Shown here piece after piece: positions 50,917 to 59,806 of a stretch of 64,000 bases of DNA. The notes under the pieces are model-generated. The model searched no databases. It saw only the letters and a list, made by a program, of their open reading frames with translations, and was not told where the DNA came from. The position numbers and the translations under genes are program-made. This DNA is from CAKRJP01 sp963589425. GTDB taxonomy: Bacteria > Bacillota > Clostridia > Lachnospirales > Lachnospiraceae. Location of the stretch: NCBI GenBank assembly GCA_963589425.1, contig CAVAKZ010000008.1, forward strand, positions 3,295-67,294, in the 5' to 3' direction. Position 1 is the stretch's first letter. Each line of letters begins with the position of its first letter.

Positions 50917-52257
50917 TTATGCGGAATTTTTTTCGTATTTCTGGAATCGTAATTTCAGGATACTCCAGAAGCAATTAGCAAGAACCCAACCGATTCCTGT
51001 TGCAAGCGCCACAGCACGAAGTCCCCAAATTGGGAATAAAAGCCATGAAAGAATAACGCGGATCAGAATGTGGCCGGTAGCTCCAAGAAATGGCACCAGT
51101 ACTTTTCCGGTGCCGTTATAAAAACCAGTAAAAGTATTTCCGGTATAGCAAAAAATGTAGAAAACTGCTACCAGTTTTAAATAGCGAACTCCTTCTGTGA
51201 AAGAAAGTCCGTCTTGATGTCCTAACATCAAAGATACCGTTTCAGGGGCGAAGACAAATAAGATGACTGCCACGAAAATGCCAGCACCGGCCAGCCATCT
51301 GAGACTTAAGCGAAATGTTTTCTGGACCCGCCAGTCGTTATTTGCCCCATAATTTTGTGCTGTTAAAATAGAAGTAGAAACAGACCCGCTGCTTCCGATG
51401 GAATTTGCAAATCCCTCAATGCGAGTAGCTGCGGTATAAGCAGCAATTACATCAGTGCCGCCAGTATTTACCGTCCCCTGAACCAATAACTTTCCAAGAT
51501 AGAGGCTGCTTTGATGAAGACTGGTAATGAGACCGGTTTTTAGAGATTTTAGGACATCTAGATAGGTGCTGGAACAATCCTTTAAGTGTAAGACCATTTC
51601 TCTGTGGGTTTTCCACAGATAGCCATAGCATAGGAGGGCTGAAATCACTTGGGTAACAGCAGTAGCAATGGCTGCTCCCTGGATTCCCTTCTGGTATTTT
51701 GCAACTAAAATGATATCCAATAGGAGGTTTGCTACGACGGAGGTCATTAAAACAAAAAGAGATGCTTTCGTATCTCCGGATGCCCTAAGAAGGGATGCAA
51801 ATAAGTTGTAGAGAAACACTGCTGGTAAACTTATAAAAATCCAGAATAGGTATGAAGCTACATAATCATGCAAGTCTTTAGGAGTCTGCAATAAAAGTAA
51901 CAGAGGTTTCATACACAAAATTCCAAGGATCATAAGAAGGAGGGTGCAGCCAGCACCGGCTAGCAAGGCGCTAAAATGTTGCTTTCGCAATTCTTGCATA
52001 TTTTTCTTTCCATAGGCCTGGGCAAACAGTATGGAAAATCCATTGCAGCAGCCTACTAGTGCAAAGAGAAACAGGTTCATAGCTGTGCCGGCAATTCCGA
52101 TGGCTGCAAATTCCTCTTTTCCAGCAAAACGTCCCACCACAAAAGCATCGATGGTGTTATAAAATTCCTGCAGAATATTTCCTGCAATAAGAGGCGTTGC
52201 AAGACTTACTAAGTAAGCCGAGATACTGCCTTGGGTGAAATCTTTATTAGCCGACAT
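50917..52257 (-). CDS. MATE-family efflux transporter
   Basis: A 446-residue membrane protein with 12 likely segments in two homologous halves, including the MATE landmarks STPLIAGNILQEFYN-like at the N terminus (LATPLIAGNILQEFYNTIDA), GTAMNLF and RASGDTKASL. It should export cationic or organic compounds using Na+ or H+. ATG 52257 overlaps the end of the RraA-like gene by 11 bp; the longer frame begins with TTG and lacks an RBS. The overlap suggests co-transcription, and it may export a product of the RraA pathway or be a passenger. Confidence 0.87.
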   Translation of the reverse strand: MSANKDFTQGSISAYLVSLATPLIAGNILQEFYNTIDAFVVGRFAGKEEFAAIGIAGTAMNLFLFALVGCCNGFSILFAQAYGKKNMQELRKQHFSALLAGAGCTLLLMILGILCMKPLLLLLQTPKDLHDYVASYLFWIFISLPAVFLYNLFASLLRASGDTKASLFVLMTSVVANLLLDIILVAKYQKGIQGAAIATAVTQVISALLCYGYLWKTHREMVLHLKDCSSTYLDVLKSLKTGLITSLHQSSLYLGKLLVQGTVNTGGTDVIAAYTAATRIEGFANSIGSSGSVSTSILTAQNYGANNDWRVQKTFRLSLRWLAGAGIFVAVILFVFAPETVSLMLGHQDGLSFTEGVRYLKLVAVFYIFCYTGNTFTGFYNGTGKVLVPFLGATGHILIRVILSWLLFPIWGLRAVALATGIGWVLANCFWSILKLRFQKYEKNSA

Positions 52258-52903
52258 TTTTCTCTTTGGCTTCGATGATTTTGTCAAATCCGTAAATTTC
52301 TAAAGAAGTTTTTCCGGCTTTTAGCTGTTCAACGATTTCCTGCTCGTGATCAAATTTAGCAAGAGCCTTTTCAAATACCACATCCTCGTATTCCTGGGGG
52401 ATTACTACTACTCCGTCACAATCTCCGAATACAATATCTCCTGGATTTACCTGAATACCTCCGCAGTGTACAGGAACATTTAATTTGGCAAGGCTTTCCT
52501 TTACAGTTCCGGATGGATTAAAGGCTCTTACAAATACAGGGAAGCCTAATTCCTTGATATCCTCTGCATCACGGCAGCTTCCGTCGATAACGACTCCTGC
52601 CAGTCCATATTCCTTGCAGGCAGTTGCCATAATATCACCGAAATGTCCGGCATTGGAATAACCGTGTACATCAAGAATCAGAACATCCCCTGGTTTTGCG
52701 GCATAAATTGCCTGATGAAGGGCTAGATTATCTCCCGGATAACACTGGGCGGTAAAGGCCCGTCCGATCATTTTCATTGTGGAGCCCACCGGTTTGATGG
52801 CAGTGTCCATGACTCCCTGATTGGGAGCTTGGTTGTTATTATCTGCAATGTTACCAGTTGGCAATTTAATTAATTCCTTTTTTAAATCCTCTGTAAGATT
52901 CAT
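52247..52903 (-). CDS. RraA/HMG-aldolase-like protein, copy 1
   Basis: A 218-residue protein of the RraA family, which includes 4-hydroxy-4-methyl-2-oxoglutarate aldolase, oxaloacetate decarboxylases and the RNase E inhibitor RraA. The metal and substrate residues Arg and Asp are kept in GSCRDAEDI, with the upstream GDVLILDVHG loop. A metabolic lyase is likelier than an RNase regulator because of its neighbours: a permease and a second RraA paralogue. The substrate is probably a 2-oxo-dicarboxylate (inference). Confidence 0.82.
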   Translation of the reverse strand: MNLTEDLKKELIKLPTGNIADNNNQAPNQGVMDTAIKPVGSTMKMIGRAFTAQCYPGDNLALHQAIYAAKPGDVLILDVHGYSNAGHFGDIMATACKEYGLAGVVIDGSCRDAEDIKELGFPVFVRAFNPSGTVKESLAKLNVPVHCGGIQVNPGDIVFGDCDGVVVIPQEYEDVVFEKALAKFDHEQEIVEQLKAGKTSLEIYGFDKIIEAKEKNVG

Positions 52904-52938
52904 GGTTGTCTACCTTTCTGATTTTCACTTTTTTATTT

Positions 52939-54135
52939 TTACTTATCTGAAGACATTGTTATTAATTCGTAATTTTCATCAATGATTCCATCCTTTTTAT
53001 CCTTCCATAGCCTGTAAGGAACGCTGATAATCAACGGAACCAACATAACAGGACCAACGATTAAGGTGAAGGTACCATATCCGTATTTGATAATGTTAAG
53101 AAGTCCAAAGCTTGAACCAAAAGTACAAATTAAAATAAAGATAATAGCAATTACAAACTTTCTTGTAAATGAAGTACTGCTGGTCCATTTTTTCTCAATG
53201 ATCGGCTCAAAACGGTTGCATACGGTAAAGATAAAAGCAACAGAGCTAGAAAGCATAGCTGCAATGGCAAATACTACATATAAAATCTTAGAGATCCATC
53301 CGGAACTAGAAAGATTGTTGATTGCCCAAAGGGTAGGGATCTCTTCTGTCATAATATCTGGCATACCAGCTGCGAAGATATAGGTGAAGATCATGGTAGA
53401 ACCTGCACATAATACAGCAGTTACTATGGATTCCACCAATACGTCTTTTCTAGTCTCAATAATTCCCTTTGATGCAGGTACGCAGGCCTCATAACCGTTC
53501 ATAAAGAATACAACGATCATCAGCATAGAAAACCATGCTTGGATTCCGGAAAAACCATAGGTAGTGTAGGAAATGTGCTGATTTAAATAGTCATTTGCTA
53601 AAGGGATAGCATTTCCAAAACATACCACTGCCACATAACCGCAGATTACAAGGATGGCAAGACCAAGAATGGTTCCAACTTTTCGGAGTACATCGGCACC
53701 CCAAAGGGCGAAAAGTAAAACCAATAAGCAGAAACCGATGGTGCCTACCATTTTAGGTAATCCAAAAATCTGGTTCAAAAGAACTGCTGTTGTAGAAATC
53801 TGTGCGGAAAGGGCAATTAAAACTACTACAATCACTTGAAGTTCCTTAAAGGTTCCGAAAAACAGTTGCAGTCCCTTAGGACGATAAATGGTATTGTAGG
53901 CGTCCCTGTAGGAATCTGGTTTATAAATTCGGTTGATTTCAAAAAGTAACAAATTGAAAATAAAACATAAGATTCCTGCAACAAGGGGTCCAAGGAAAAC
54001 TCCAATGGAACCTTTGTTATTAAAATAAGAAACTGTCTGTGTTCCGGAAGCGAATCCCGGGCCTACATAGGCGCTGTACATAATTGCAGAAAGTGAAAAT
54101 ATTGCTGAAAATTTTTTTCCTAATTTTTCCCCCAT
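52939..54135 (-). CDS. YkvI-like polytopic membrane permease
   Basis: A 398-residue membrane protein with about ten or eleven hydrophobic segments and an N-terminal broken-helix motif (SAYVGPGFASGTQTV) typical of LeuT-fold transporters. It matches the YkvI-type uncharacterised permease group. Lies between two RraA-like genes, so it probably imports their substrate. The C terminus is polar. ATG 54135 follows AAGGAGAAGG on the minus strand. Confidence 0.8.
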   Translation of the reverse strand: MGEKLGKKFSAIFSLSAIMYSAYVGPGFASGTQTVSYFNNKGSIGVFLGPLVAGILCFIFNLLLFEINRIYKPDSYRDAYNTIYRPKGLQLFFGTFKELQVIVVVLIALSAQISTTAVLLNQIFGLPKMVGTIGFCLLVLLFALWGADVLRKVGTILGLAILVICGYVAVVCFGNAIPLANDYLNQHISYTTYGFSGIQAWFSMLMIVVFFMNGYEACVPASKGIIETRKDVLVESIVTAVLCAGSTMIFTYIFAAGMPDIMTEEIPTLWAINNLSSSGWISKILYVVFAIAAMLSSSVAFIFTVCNRFEPIIEKKWTSSTSFTRKFVIAIIFILICTFGSSFGLLNIIKYGYGTFTLIVGPVMLVPLIISVPYRLWKDKKDGIIDENYELITMSSDK

Positions 54136-54146
54136 AATCCTTCTCC

Positions 54147-54803
54147 TTAAGCTTCCTTTGACTGAAGACTGTGATAGCCAAGTTTTTCTCTTGCGGCCTT
54201 TAAGGTGCTGCCAGATTTTACCTCGGCAATAATTTTCTGTTCAACTTCCTCAATATGCTGTGCAACTGCCAAAACTTCCTCTGCTTTTTCCTGTGGAATT
54301 ACAAGGGCACCGGAATCATCCCCGAGAATAATGTCTCCAGGGCGAACCTGAACACCTGAAATAGCAACTGGAATATTTACTGCGTCAACTGTGACACGCT
54401 CTTTTCCGGTAACCATATACTTGCCCTTTGTATAGATTCCATAGTTTAATTCCTTAATTCCATTGACATCGCGGCAAACCCCATCAATGAGAGTTCCCTC
54501 AATTCCCTTGGTCTTTGCAGTATAAGTCATAATGTCGCCCCATACGGTGCAGTAGGTTCTTCCACCGTTGTCAATGACAACAACCTGGCCAGGTTTAACA
54601 TCATCGATGAAATCCCCTACATTTCCCTTGCCCATGCCACAAGGAATATAATGAACAGTAAAAGCGTCTCCGCAGATTTTGTTGCCTTCTACTACTGCCT
54701 GGATTCCTAATAATCCGCAAGGAATCCCCAGCTTATCCATAGCATCTGAGATGCTGGCAGTATCCATTTTTTTCAATGCCTGTATTAAATCTTTTCTTTC
54801 CAT
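54147..54803 (-). CDS. RraA/HMG-aldolase-like protein, copy 2
   Basis: A 218-residue RraA-family protein of the same length as copy 1 but clearly diverged. Catalytic Arg and Asp lie in DGVCRDVNGI; the glycine loop is PGQVVVIDNGGR. First gene of the four-gene minus-strand unit RraA-permease-RraA-MATE, 11 bp upstream of the permease. Two paralogues could form different lyases or a mixed hexamer. The divergent LysR gene probably controls the unit. Confidence 0.82.
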   Translation of the reverse strand: MERKDLIQALKKMDTASISDAMDKLGIPCGLLGIQAVVEGNKICGDAFTVHYIPCGMGKGNVGDFIDDVKPGQVVVIDNGGRTYCTVWGDIMTYTAKTKGIEGTLIDGVCRDVNGIKELNYGIYTKGKYMVTGKERVTVDAVNIPVAISGVQVRPGDIILGDDSGALVIPQEKAEEVLAVAQHIEEVEQKIIAEVKSGSTLKAAREKLGYHSLQSKEA

Positions 54804-54928
54804 GATAAATATCCTTTCTTTGGTTTCAAGTTATGTTTTTGGTTTTTCAGTACTGAATTGTTAAAATAACTTTTTGCTGTGACAACAATATAACATTTTG
54901 CAACATTCCTTGTAAAACGAATATATTT

Positions 54929-54941
54929 GATATAAAATATC
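54929..54941. promoter_or_regulatory. Palindrome in the LysR divergent region
   Basis: GATAT-AAA-ATATC, a perfect 13-bp inverted repeat with ATA/TAT arms as in LysR T-N11-A boxes, between the rraA operon and the LysR gene. Confidence 0.4.
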
Positions 54942-54982
54942 TATAAAACTGATATTATAAAACGAAGGGAGCTTGCAAGTCA

Positions 54983-55912
54983 TTGACCTACGAACAAATA
55001 GAAACATTCCTGACAGCGGTTACCTATGGAAGTATTTCCGCCGCAGCAAAATATCTGTATGTTTCCCAGTCTACCATATCTTCTAGAATCCAACAGTTGG
55101 AGGGGGAATTGGGGGTTCAGCTTTTAATCCGCCAGAAAGGCCATCGAAGCATTGAGCTTACCAACTATGGTCATACTTTTATTCCTATTGCCAGTCAGTG
55201 GGCTTCTCTGTGGAAAGATACTCAGAATATTAAAAATATGAATAATATCCAGACTCTGACAGTGGCTAGTGTGGACGCTGTGAATAACTATACATTTGTA
55301 TCATTTTTTTCAAAATATATTCAGGATACTCCCAATATTCGGCTGAATATTAGAACCCACCATTCCAATGAAATCTATTCCCTGGTGGAGAACCGGGTGG
55401 CGGATATGGGCTTTGTATTTTCAAGAATTAATTACCCGGATGTGATTAGTAATCCCATTTACCGAGAATTAATGTACCTGATTTGCCATAAAAATAGCCC
55501 TTACCACGATAATATCCAGAATTCGGAGTTAAAAGTAGAAAATGAAGTATTTCTAAATTGGGGATTGGATTACAGGAGTTGGCATGATAGTCATTTTGGA
55601 CCGGCAGTTCATCCTATGCTGACAGTTAATACAGGATCCATGCTGCAAAGATATATTTCCGGTGATCTGTGGGGGGTGGCACCAATGTCCGTAATTCGAG
55701 GTGCCATGCGATCAAATCCGGATCTTACATTTTATAAATTAAAGACCCCACCGCCACCTAGAATATGCTATGCTATTCAAAACCGATATCCTAATGTGAA
55801 TCACAGGGAAGCGATTGCAGAGTTTGCACAGAAACTGGAAGATTTCATTTCTTTTGATGAGAATATCTGCTCTTTCGAGAGCTGGATGCTGAATTCAGAT
55901 GTAACACCATAA
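54983..55912 (+). CDS. LysR-family regulator with TTG start
   Basis: A 309-residue LysR protein: winged helix YEQIETFLTAVTYGSIS...VSQSTISSRIQQLEGELG at residues 3-50, then an effector domain. The frame can only open at TTG 54983, with GGGAG about 12 nt upstream, so initiation is probably weak. Divergent from the RraA-permease operon and followed by an aldo/keto reductase, both likely targets. Confidence 0.85.
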   Translation: MTYEQIETFLTAVTYGSISAAAKYLYVSQSTISSRIQQLEGELGVQLLIRQKGHRSIELTNYGHTFIPIASQWASLWKDTQNIKNMNNIQTLTVASVDAVNNYTFVSFFSKYIQDTPNIRLNIRTHHSNEIYSLVENRVADMGFVFSRINYPDVISNPIYRELMYLICHKNSPYHDNIQNSELKVENEVFLNWGLDYRSWHDSHFGPAVHPMLTVNTGSMLQRYISGDLWGVAPMSVIRGAMRSNPDLTFYKLKTPPPPRICYAIQNRYPNVNHREAIAEFAQKLEDFISFDENICSFESWMLNSDVTP

Positions 55913-55943
55913 AGAATCCTCAAAATGAAAGGAGAATAGGAGT

Positions 55944-56795
55944 ATGAAAACAGTAATTTTTAATGATGGAAATAGGATCCCAGAGGTGGGATTTGGCACC
56001 TACAAGTCCACAGCTGATTCCGGATATGAGGTGATTTTAAATGCCATTAAGGCAGGATACCGATCCTTAGATACAGCCCAGTTGTATGAAAATGAAGAAG
56101 AGGTTGGACGGGCAGTGAAAGAAAGCGGCATTCCAAGAGAAGAATTTTTTCTTACTTCTAAATTAAATCGGAATCTTTTGGGCTATGACAGTGCAAAAGT
56201 AGAGCTGGAGAAAACATTAAAGCGTTTAGGTACAGATTACTTAGATTTGTATTTGCTTCACTGGCCAAGAGCAGACTATGGAAAGGCGGGATTTGATGAC
56301 TGGAAACAGCTGGATATAGAAAGCTGGAGAGCCCTGGAGGAACTGCAAAAAGAAGGAAAGATTAAATCCATAGGAGTTTCCAATTTCCTTCCCCACCATT
56401 TGGATAATTTATTGGAACATGCATCGGTGGTTCCGGCAGTGAACCAGTTGGAGTTGCATCCGGGATATATGCAGCCTGTTGCCTGCGAGTACTGTAAGAA
56501 ACACGGAATTGCATTGGAAGCCTGGAGCCCCATTGGTCGGGGTAGATTAAAGGAAAATGTGATTTTAAGCCAGCTGGCGGAAAAATACCAGGTAAGCATT
56601 CCCCATCTTTGCTTAGTATTTTTACACCAGGAAGGAATCATCATTCTTCCAAAATCTTCCAACTATGAGAGAATGAAGGAAAATATGGTATTGGATGATA
56701 TTGTAATTTCTAAGGAAGATCTGTGGAGACTTCGTACCATGCCTCAGGCAGGATGGAGTGGGGAGCATCCGGATTGTGAGAGAGTGTATTTCTAG
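55944..56795 (+). CDS. Aldo/keto reductase
   Basis: A 283-residue NADPH-dependent reductase of the 2,5-diketo-D-gluconate reductase type. The catalytic tetrad is complete: Asp and Tyr in SLDTAQLYENEEEVG, Lys in LTSKL, His in LLHWPRADY. The nucleotide motif is ILPKSSNYERMKEN. AAAGGAG precedes ATG 55944. It lies 31 bp after the LysR gene and may reduce an aldehyde or ketone from the RraA pathway; general aldehyde detoxification is an equal possibility. Confidence 0.9.
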   Translation: MKTVIFNDGNRIPEVGFGTYKSTADSGYEVILNAIKAGYRSLDTAQLYENEEEVGRAVKESGIPREEFFLTSKLNRNLLGYDSAKVELEKTLKRLGTDYLDLYLLHWPRADYGKAGFDDWKQLDIESWRALEELQKEGKIKSIGVSNFLPHHLDNLLEHASVVPAVNQLELHPGYMQPVACEYCKKHGIALEAWSPIGRGRLKENVILSQLAEKYQVSIPHLCLVFLHQEGIIILPKSSNYERMKENMVLDDIVISKEDLWRLRTMPQAGWSGEHPDCERVYF

Positions 56796-56860
56796 GATTA
56801 TAGTAAATAGTCAGCCTGTATTCGCAATATAAACCTGTAGATTATGAAAGAAGTCAGAAG

Positions 56861-57427
56861 ATGAAAAAACGAATAAAAATACCTATGGTTTGGCTACCTT
56901 TTATCCTAGGAGCTATAATTTTGGTTTTAGTTAGTATTTTAAAGCTGAATGGATTTTTTGAGAAGAAAGAGCCGGAGATTATTACAAATTCTACCTTGAT
57001 GCGTACAGTTGATGTTTCGGAATTATCAACAGCAGAATTTATTTATAACGGAATTGCAGAAATTTATGAAGGTAATGATGCAGATACCGTCAAGTGCAGG
57101 GTGCGCTATAAAGCAAGGGTTAAGGCCGCTATTAACATGGATGAGATTACATTTGACATTGATGATGAAAAAAAGACAGTGAGACCTAGCCTGCCTGAGA
57201 TTAGTCTTAAAGCAAGTCTGGATAATCAGGAAGGACTTTCTTTTATACCGGAGAATTCTAAGATTGATTTGCAGGAGGCAATGGAGGCCTGTGAAAAAGA
57301 TGTTACAGCAGAAGCTAAGGAAAATGAAGAGCTGTATCAATCAGCTGAAGAAAACTTACAGGATGTGATCGAAGCCCTTACCTACCCTATTTTAAATGCC
57401 AAGGGCTATAGCCTAGTGTGGAAGTGA
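56861..57427 (+). CDS. DUF4230-like single-pass membrane protein, copy 1
   Basis: A 188-residue protein with an N-terminal membrane anchor (residues 9-28) and an extracytoplasmic alpha/beta domain rich in charged residues, which I recall as DUF4230. The domain ends with a helical EELYQSAEENLQDVIEAL segment. It overlaps the upstream signals of a paralogue. Function is not known; no catalytic motif is seen. The RBS is weak. Confidence 0.7.
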   Translation: MKKRIKIPMVWLPFILGAIILVLVSILKLNGFFEKKEPEIITNSTLMRTVDVSELSTAEFIYNGIAEIYEGNDADTVKCRVRYKARVKAAINMDEITFDIDDEKKTVRPSLPEISLKASLDNQEGLSFIPENSKIDLQEAMEACEKDVTAEAKENEELYQSAEENLQDVIEALTYPILNAKGYSLVWK

Positions 57428-57441
57428 GTGAGGTGGTAGGA

Positions 57442-58083
57442 GTGAAAAAAGAAAGAAATAAGTTACAAGAGAAAGATAATACAAGATTATCAAAAAAGGA
57501 CAAAATTGTCCTGTCATTCGGTTTGCTGTTTTTGGTGGTAACAATTGTTTTGGGAATCTTTCTTATTGGATGTGAAAAGCCTGAGACAGAAAGCAAGAAA
57601 AAAGCAGATTTTTCGGGAATAACAAAAATCTGTGAGTTAGCGACCTTAAGATGTTTTTATCATAACACCACAGAATTAAGACAGGATGCCACAGGTCTTT
57701 TTAACTATGGATATAAAAAACTGTGGATGGAATATACTGGAGTTATAGAAGTGGGAATTGATGCCGACCAGGTGAAGGTGGAAAAACCGGATGAGAATAA
57801 TGTGGTGAAAGTAAGTGTCCCTGAGGCAAAGATTTTAAATGTAACAGCAGACACAGCTTCTATGAGCCAACCCATTACAGACACCGGAATATTTACAAAG
57901 ATTACAACAGAAGATCAAGATGAAGCCTTCAGTCAGGCTCAGGAAGATATGGAAAAAGAGGCCAAGGAAGATCAGTCGATTTTGGCTAGAGGCCAGGACA
58001 ATGCTAAGAAATTGATAGAAGAGTATATTGTAAATGTAGGCCGGCAGATCGGAGAAACATATACTGTGGAATGGATGGAATGA
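57442..58083 (+). CDS. DUF4230-like single-pass membrane protein, copy 2
   Basis: A 213-residue paralogue of the previous protein. A basic N terminus leads into a membrane segment (VLSFGLLFLVVTIVLGIFLIG) with a Cys right after it (GCEK), then the same alpha/beta domain (YTGVIEVGIDADQVKV, VKVSVPEAKI). GTG 57442 is chosen for AGGTGG 5 nt upstream; an earlier GTG at 57418 overlaps copy 1. The pair may form a heteromeric surface complex (inference). Confidence 0.7.
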   Translation: MKKERNKLQEKDNTRLSKKDKIVLSFGLLFLVVTIVLGIFLIGCEKPETESKKKADFSGITKICELATLRCFYHNTTELRQDATGLFNYGYKKLWMEYTGVIEVGIDADQVKVEKPDENNVVKVSVPEAKILNVTADTASMSQPITDTGIFTKITTEDQDEAFSQAQEDMEKEAKEDQSILARGQDNAKKLIEEYIVNVGRQIGETYTVEWME

Positions 58084-58138
58084 GAAGTGCGTTTTCAAAT
58101 GGAGGCTATCATAAGCGCTTAGTATTATCTATGGAGAT

Positions 58139-58573
58139 GTGGACAATAGTATTTATAATACAAATGTTTATTTTAAAAATAGTTACGAATCTGAATGGTT
58201 GGAATCAGAACTGGCGAAGAGAATGATTAAAGATGTTGATGACTCTGATGTATTAAGTGGTGAATGTATTAACAGCCCTGTGTTAGGACAGATTCCACCA
58301 GAACGACTGTCAGGTGGAGTCAAAACATTGTTGCTAATTCTGAATGAGCCTGATCGGATTTTTAATGCTTCAACCTGTGGTGATAATTGTGCAAAATGGT
58401 TATTGAAAATAGGCCAAACAAAGGATGTGACCATTAATCTCAGACATATGATGAGTTTTGGGAAGGACACAAAATTCGAAATAAAAGTTCAGAATGGTGG
58501 AGAAATTGTTCACTCAATGAGGGAACTGATTCCAATTGCAAGTAAGTATTTAAATCAAATGAGACAGGAGTAA
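58139..58573 (+). CDS. DUF4869-like protein, possibly without a proper start
   Basis: A 144-residue frame that I recognise as DUF4869 (SIYNTNVYFKNSYESEW, SPVLGQIPPERLSGGVKTL, STCGDNCAKWLL). The family normally begins a few residues earlier; in this frame the family-like sequence SIIYGD extends upstream to 58121, but an in-frame TAA lies at 58112-58114 and there is no ATG. GGAGG at 58101-58105 is left without a start codon in register. The GTG at 58139 is the only usual start and lacks an RBS. The gene may therefore be damaged. It is 5 bp before the ATPase gene. Confidence 0.65.
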   Translation: MDNSIYNTNVYFKNSYESEWLESELAKRMIKDVDDSDVLSGECINSPVLGQIPPERLSGGVKTLLLILNEPDRIFNASTCGDNCAKWLLKIGQTKDVTINLRHMMSFGKDTKFEIKVQNGGEIVHSMRELIPIASKYLNQMRQE

Positions 58574-58578
58574 GGGTT

Positions 58579-59552
58579 ATGAAGGGCTCTCATCGAATAA
58601 TTGTTGAATCGAAAAAAATAAAATATGATTTTATAGTCCGAAGAAACATTACAATTCTTACAGGTGACAGTGGATCTGGGAAAACAGTGCTCATTGATCT
58701 TATTAGGGATTACAGAAGATTTGGAGGAGACAGTGGTGTGGTCCTTTCTTGTGACTGCCCTTGTAGAAACATCGACCAGGAGGATTGGGAAAGACAAATT
58801 GCGGAAATAAGAGGAAACATTATCTTTATTGATGAGGGAAATAGATTTCTTGTTTCGAAAAGATTTGCCGAGTTAGTACAAAAATCTGATAATTATTTTG
58901 TAATTGCTACAAGAGAAAAGCTACCTAGCTTGCCATACAGCGTAAATGAAATCTATGGATTTCGTAAATCAGGAAAATTCCATGATGCAAAGCAAAAATA
59001 CAATGAGATTTATCATTTGTATGGAGAGATATCAGAGGACACAGGTGTAAATCCAGCATTTGTGATTACAGAAGATTCTAATTCAGGATTTGAGTTTTTT
59101 CCGAATTATCCAAAAAGAAAGGGATAGAGTGTGTTGCAGCCAGTGGAAAATCGAATATTATTCGATTGTTAGAGGAAGGCGACAAGGTAAAAGGTACAAG
59201 GCTGGTGATTGTAGACGGAGCAGCTTTTGGCTCGGAAATGAGAGATGTCAGTGAATATATGAAAATGCTAGAGAATGTAGTTGTCTATGCCCCGGAGTCT
59301 TTTGAATGGCTGTTGCTGTCTACAAATCAAATACCAGAGGTAAAGGTAGAAGGAATACTAAAAAATCCAGAAGACTATATTGACAGCAAAGATTATGTGA
59401 GTTGGGAACGTTTTTTTACAGACTTATTAACAGAACAGACGAAAAATAATTCCGTGTGGGCATATTCTAAAAAGAGAATTGCAAAAGCATATTTAGGATC
59501 TAAAATAATGAATGCTGTAAAAACAATTATGAAATTAGTAGCTTGGGAATAA
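58579..59552 (+). pseudogene. Frameshifted P-loop ATPase partner of DUF4869
   Basis: 58579-59127 encodes a P-loop protein (ILTGDSGSGKT near residue 34, Walker-B-like NIIFIDEGNRF, FVIATRE). 59166-59552 encodes the rest (LVIVDGAAFGSEM, YAPESFEWLLL, VSWERFFTDLL) in another frame. One missing A in the run at 59112-59116 accounts for the break: restoring it gives an open frame across the join, reading KKKGIECVAASGKSNI. Intact homologues of about 320 residues beside DUF4869 are recalled from Clostridia. The role is unknown. A homopolymer sequencing error or phase variation are alternatives to real inactivation. Confidence 0.78.
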
Positions 59553-59615
59553 AAATTGTAATGTCCTATGGCCTTGTGGCTAAATAAGGTGTATAAGTTT
59601 ATAAGAGCATAAAAA

Positions 59616-59700
59616 CAGGGGAGCTTGTAGCGGCAGGCTGAGAGGAAGTAATCAAACTTCGACCCTATACCTGATGCGGATAATGCCGCCGTAGGAAGTC
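59616..59700 (+). promoter_or_regulatory. TPP riboswitch (THI box)
   Basis: Core elements GGGGAGC, GGCTGAGAGGA, CCTGATGCGGATAATGCCG and CGTAGGAAG are present in order, matching the thiamine pyrophosphate riboswitch. It lies about 105 bp upstream of thiM and is followed by a terminator, so TPP should switch the operon off. Confidence 0.95.
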
Positions 59701-59718
59701 ATATACAAGGTTTTTTTT

Positions 59719-59757
59719 ACAGAAGGCATTCTAAAGAAGGTGTCTTCTGTTTTTTTG
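59719..59757 (+). terminator. Riboswitch-controlled terminator
   Basis: ACAGAAGGCA pairs with TGTCTTCTGT (one wobble) around 12 nt, followed by T7. It is the expression platform of the THI box. Confidence 0.88.
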
Positions 59758-59806
59758 AACAAATTCAGATAAGCTTCCCAAGTTGATTTAGAAAGGAGAA
59801 AGAAAA

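Noticed and set aside
52247..54803. RraA-like genes as RNase E regulators
   Set aside because: They are paired with a permease and a LysR regulator and keep the aldolase-type Arg-Asp pair, which fits metabolism better.
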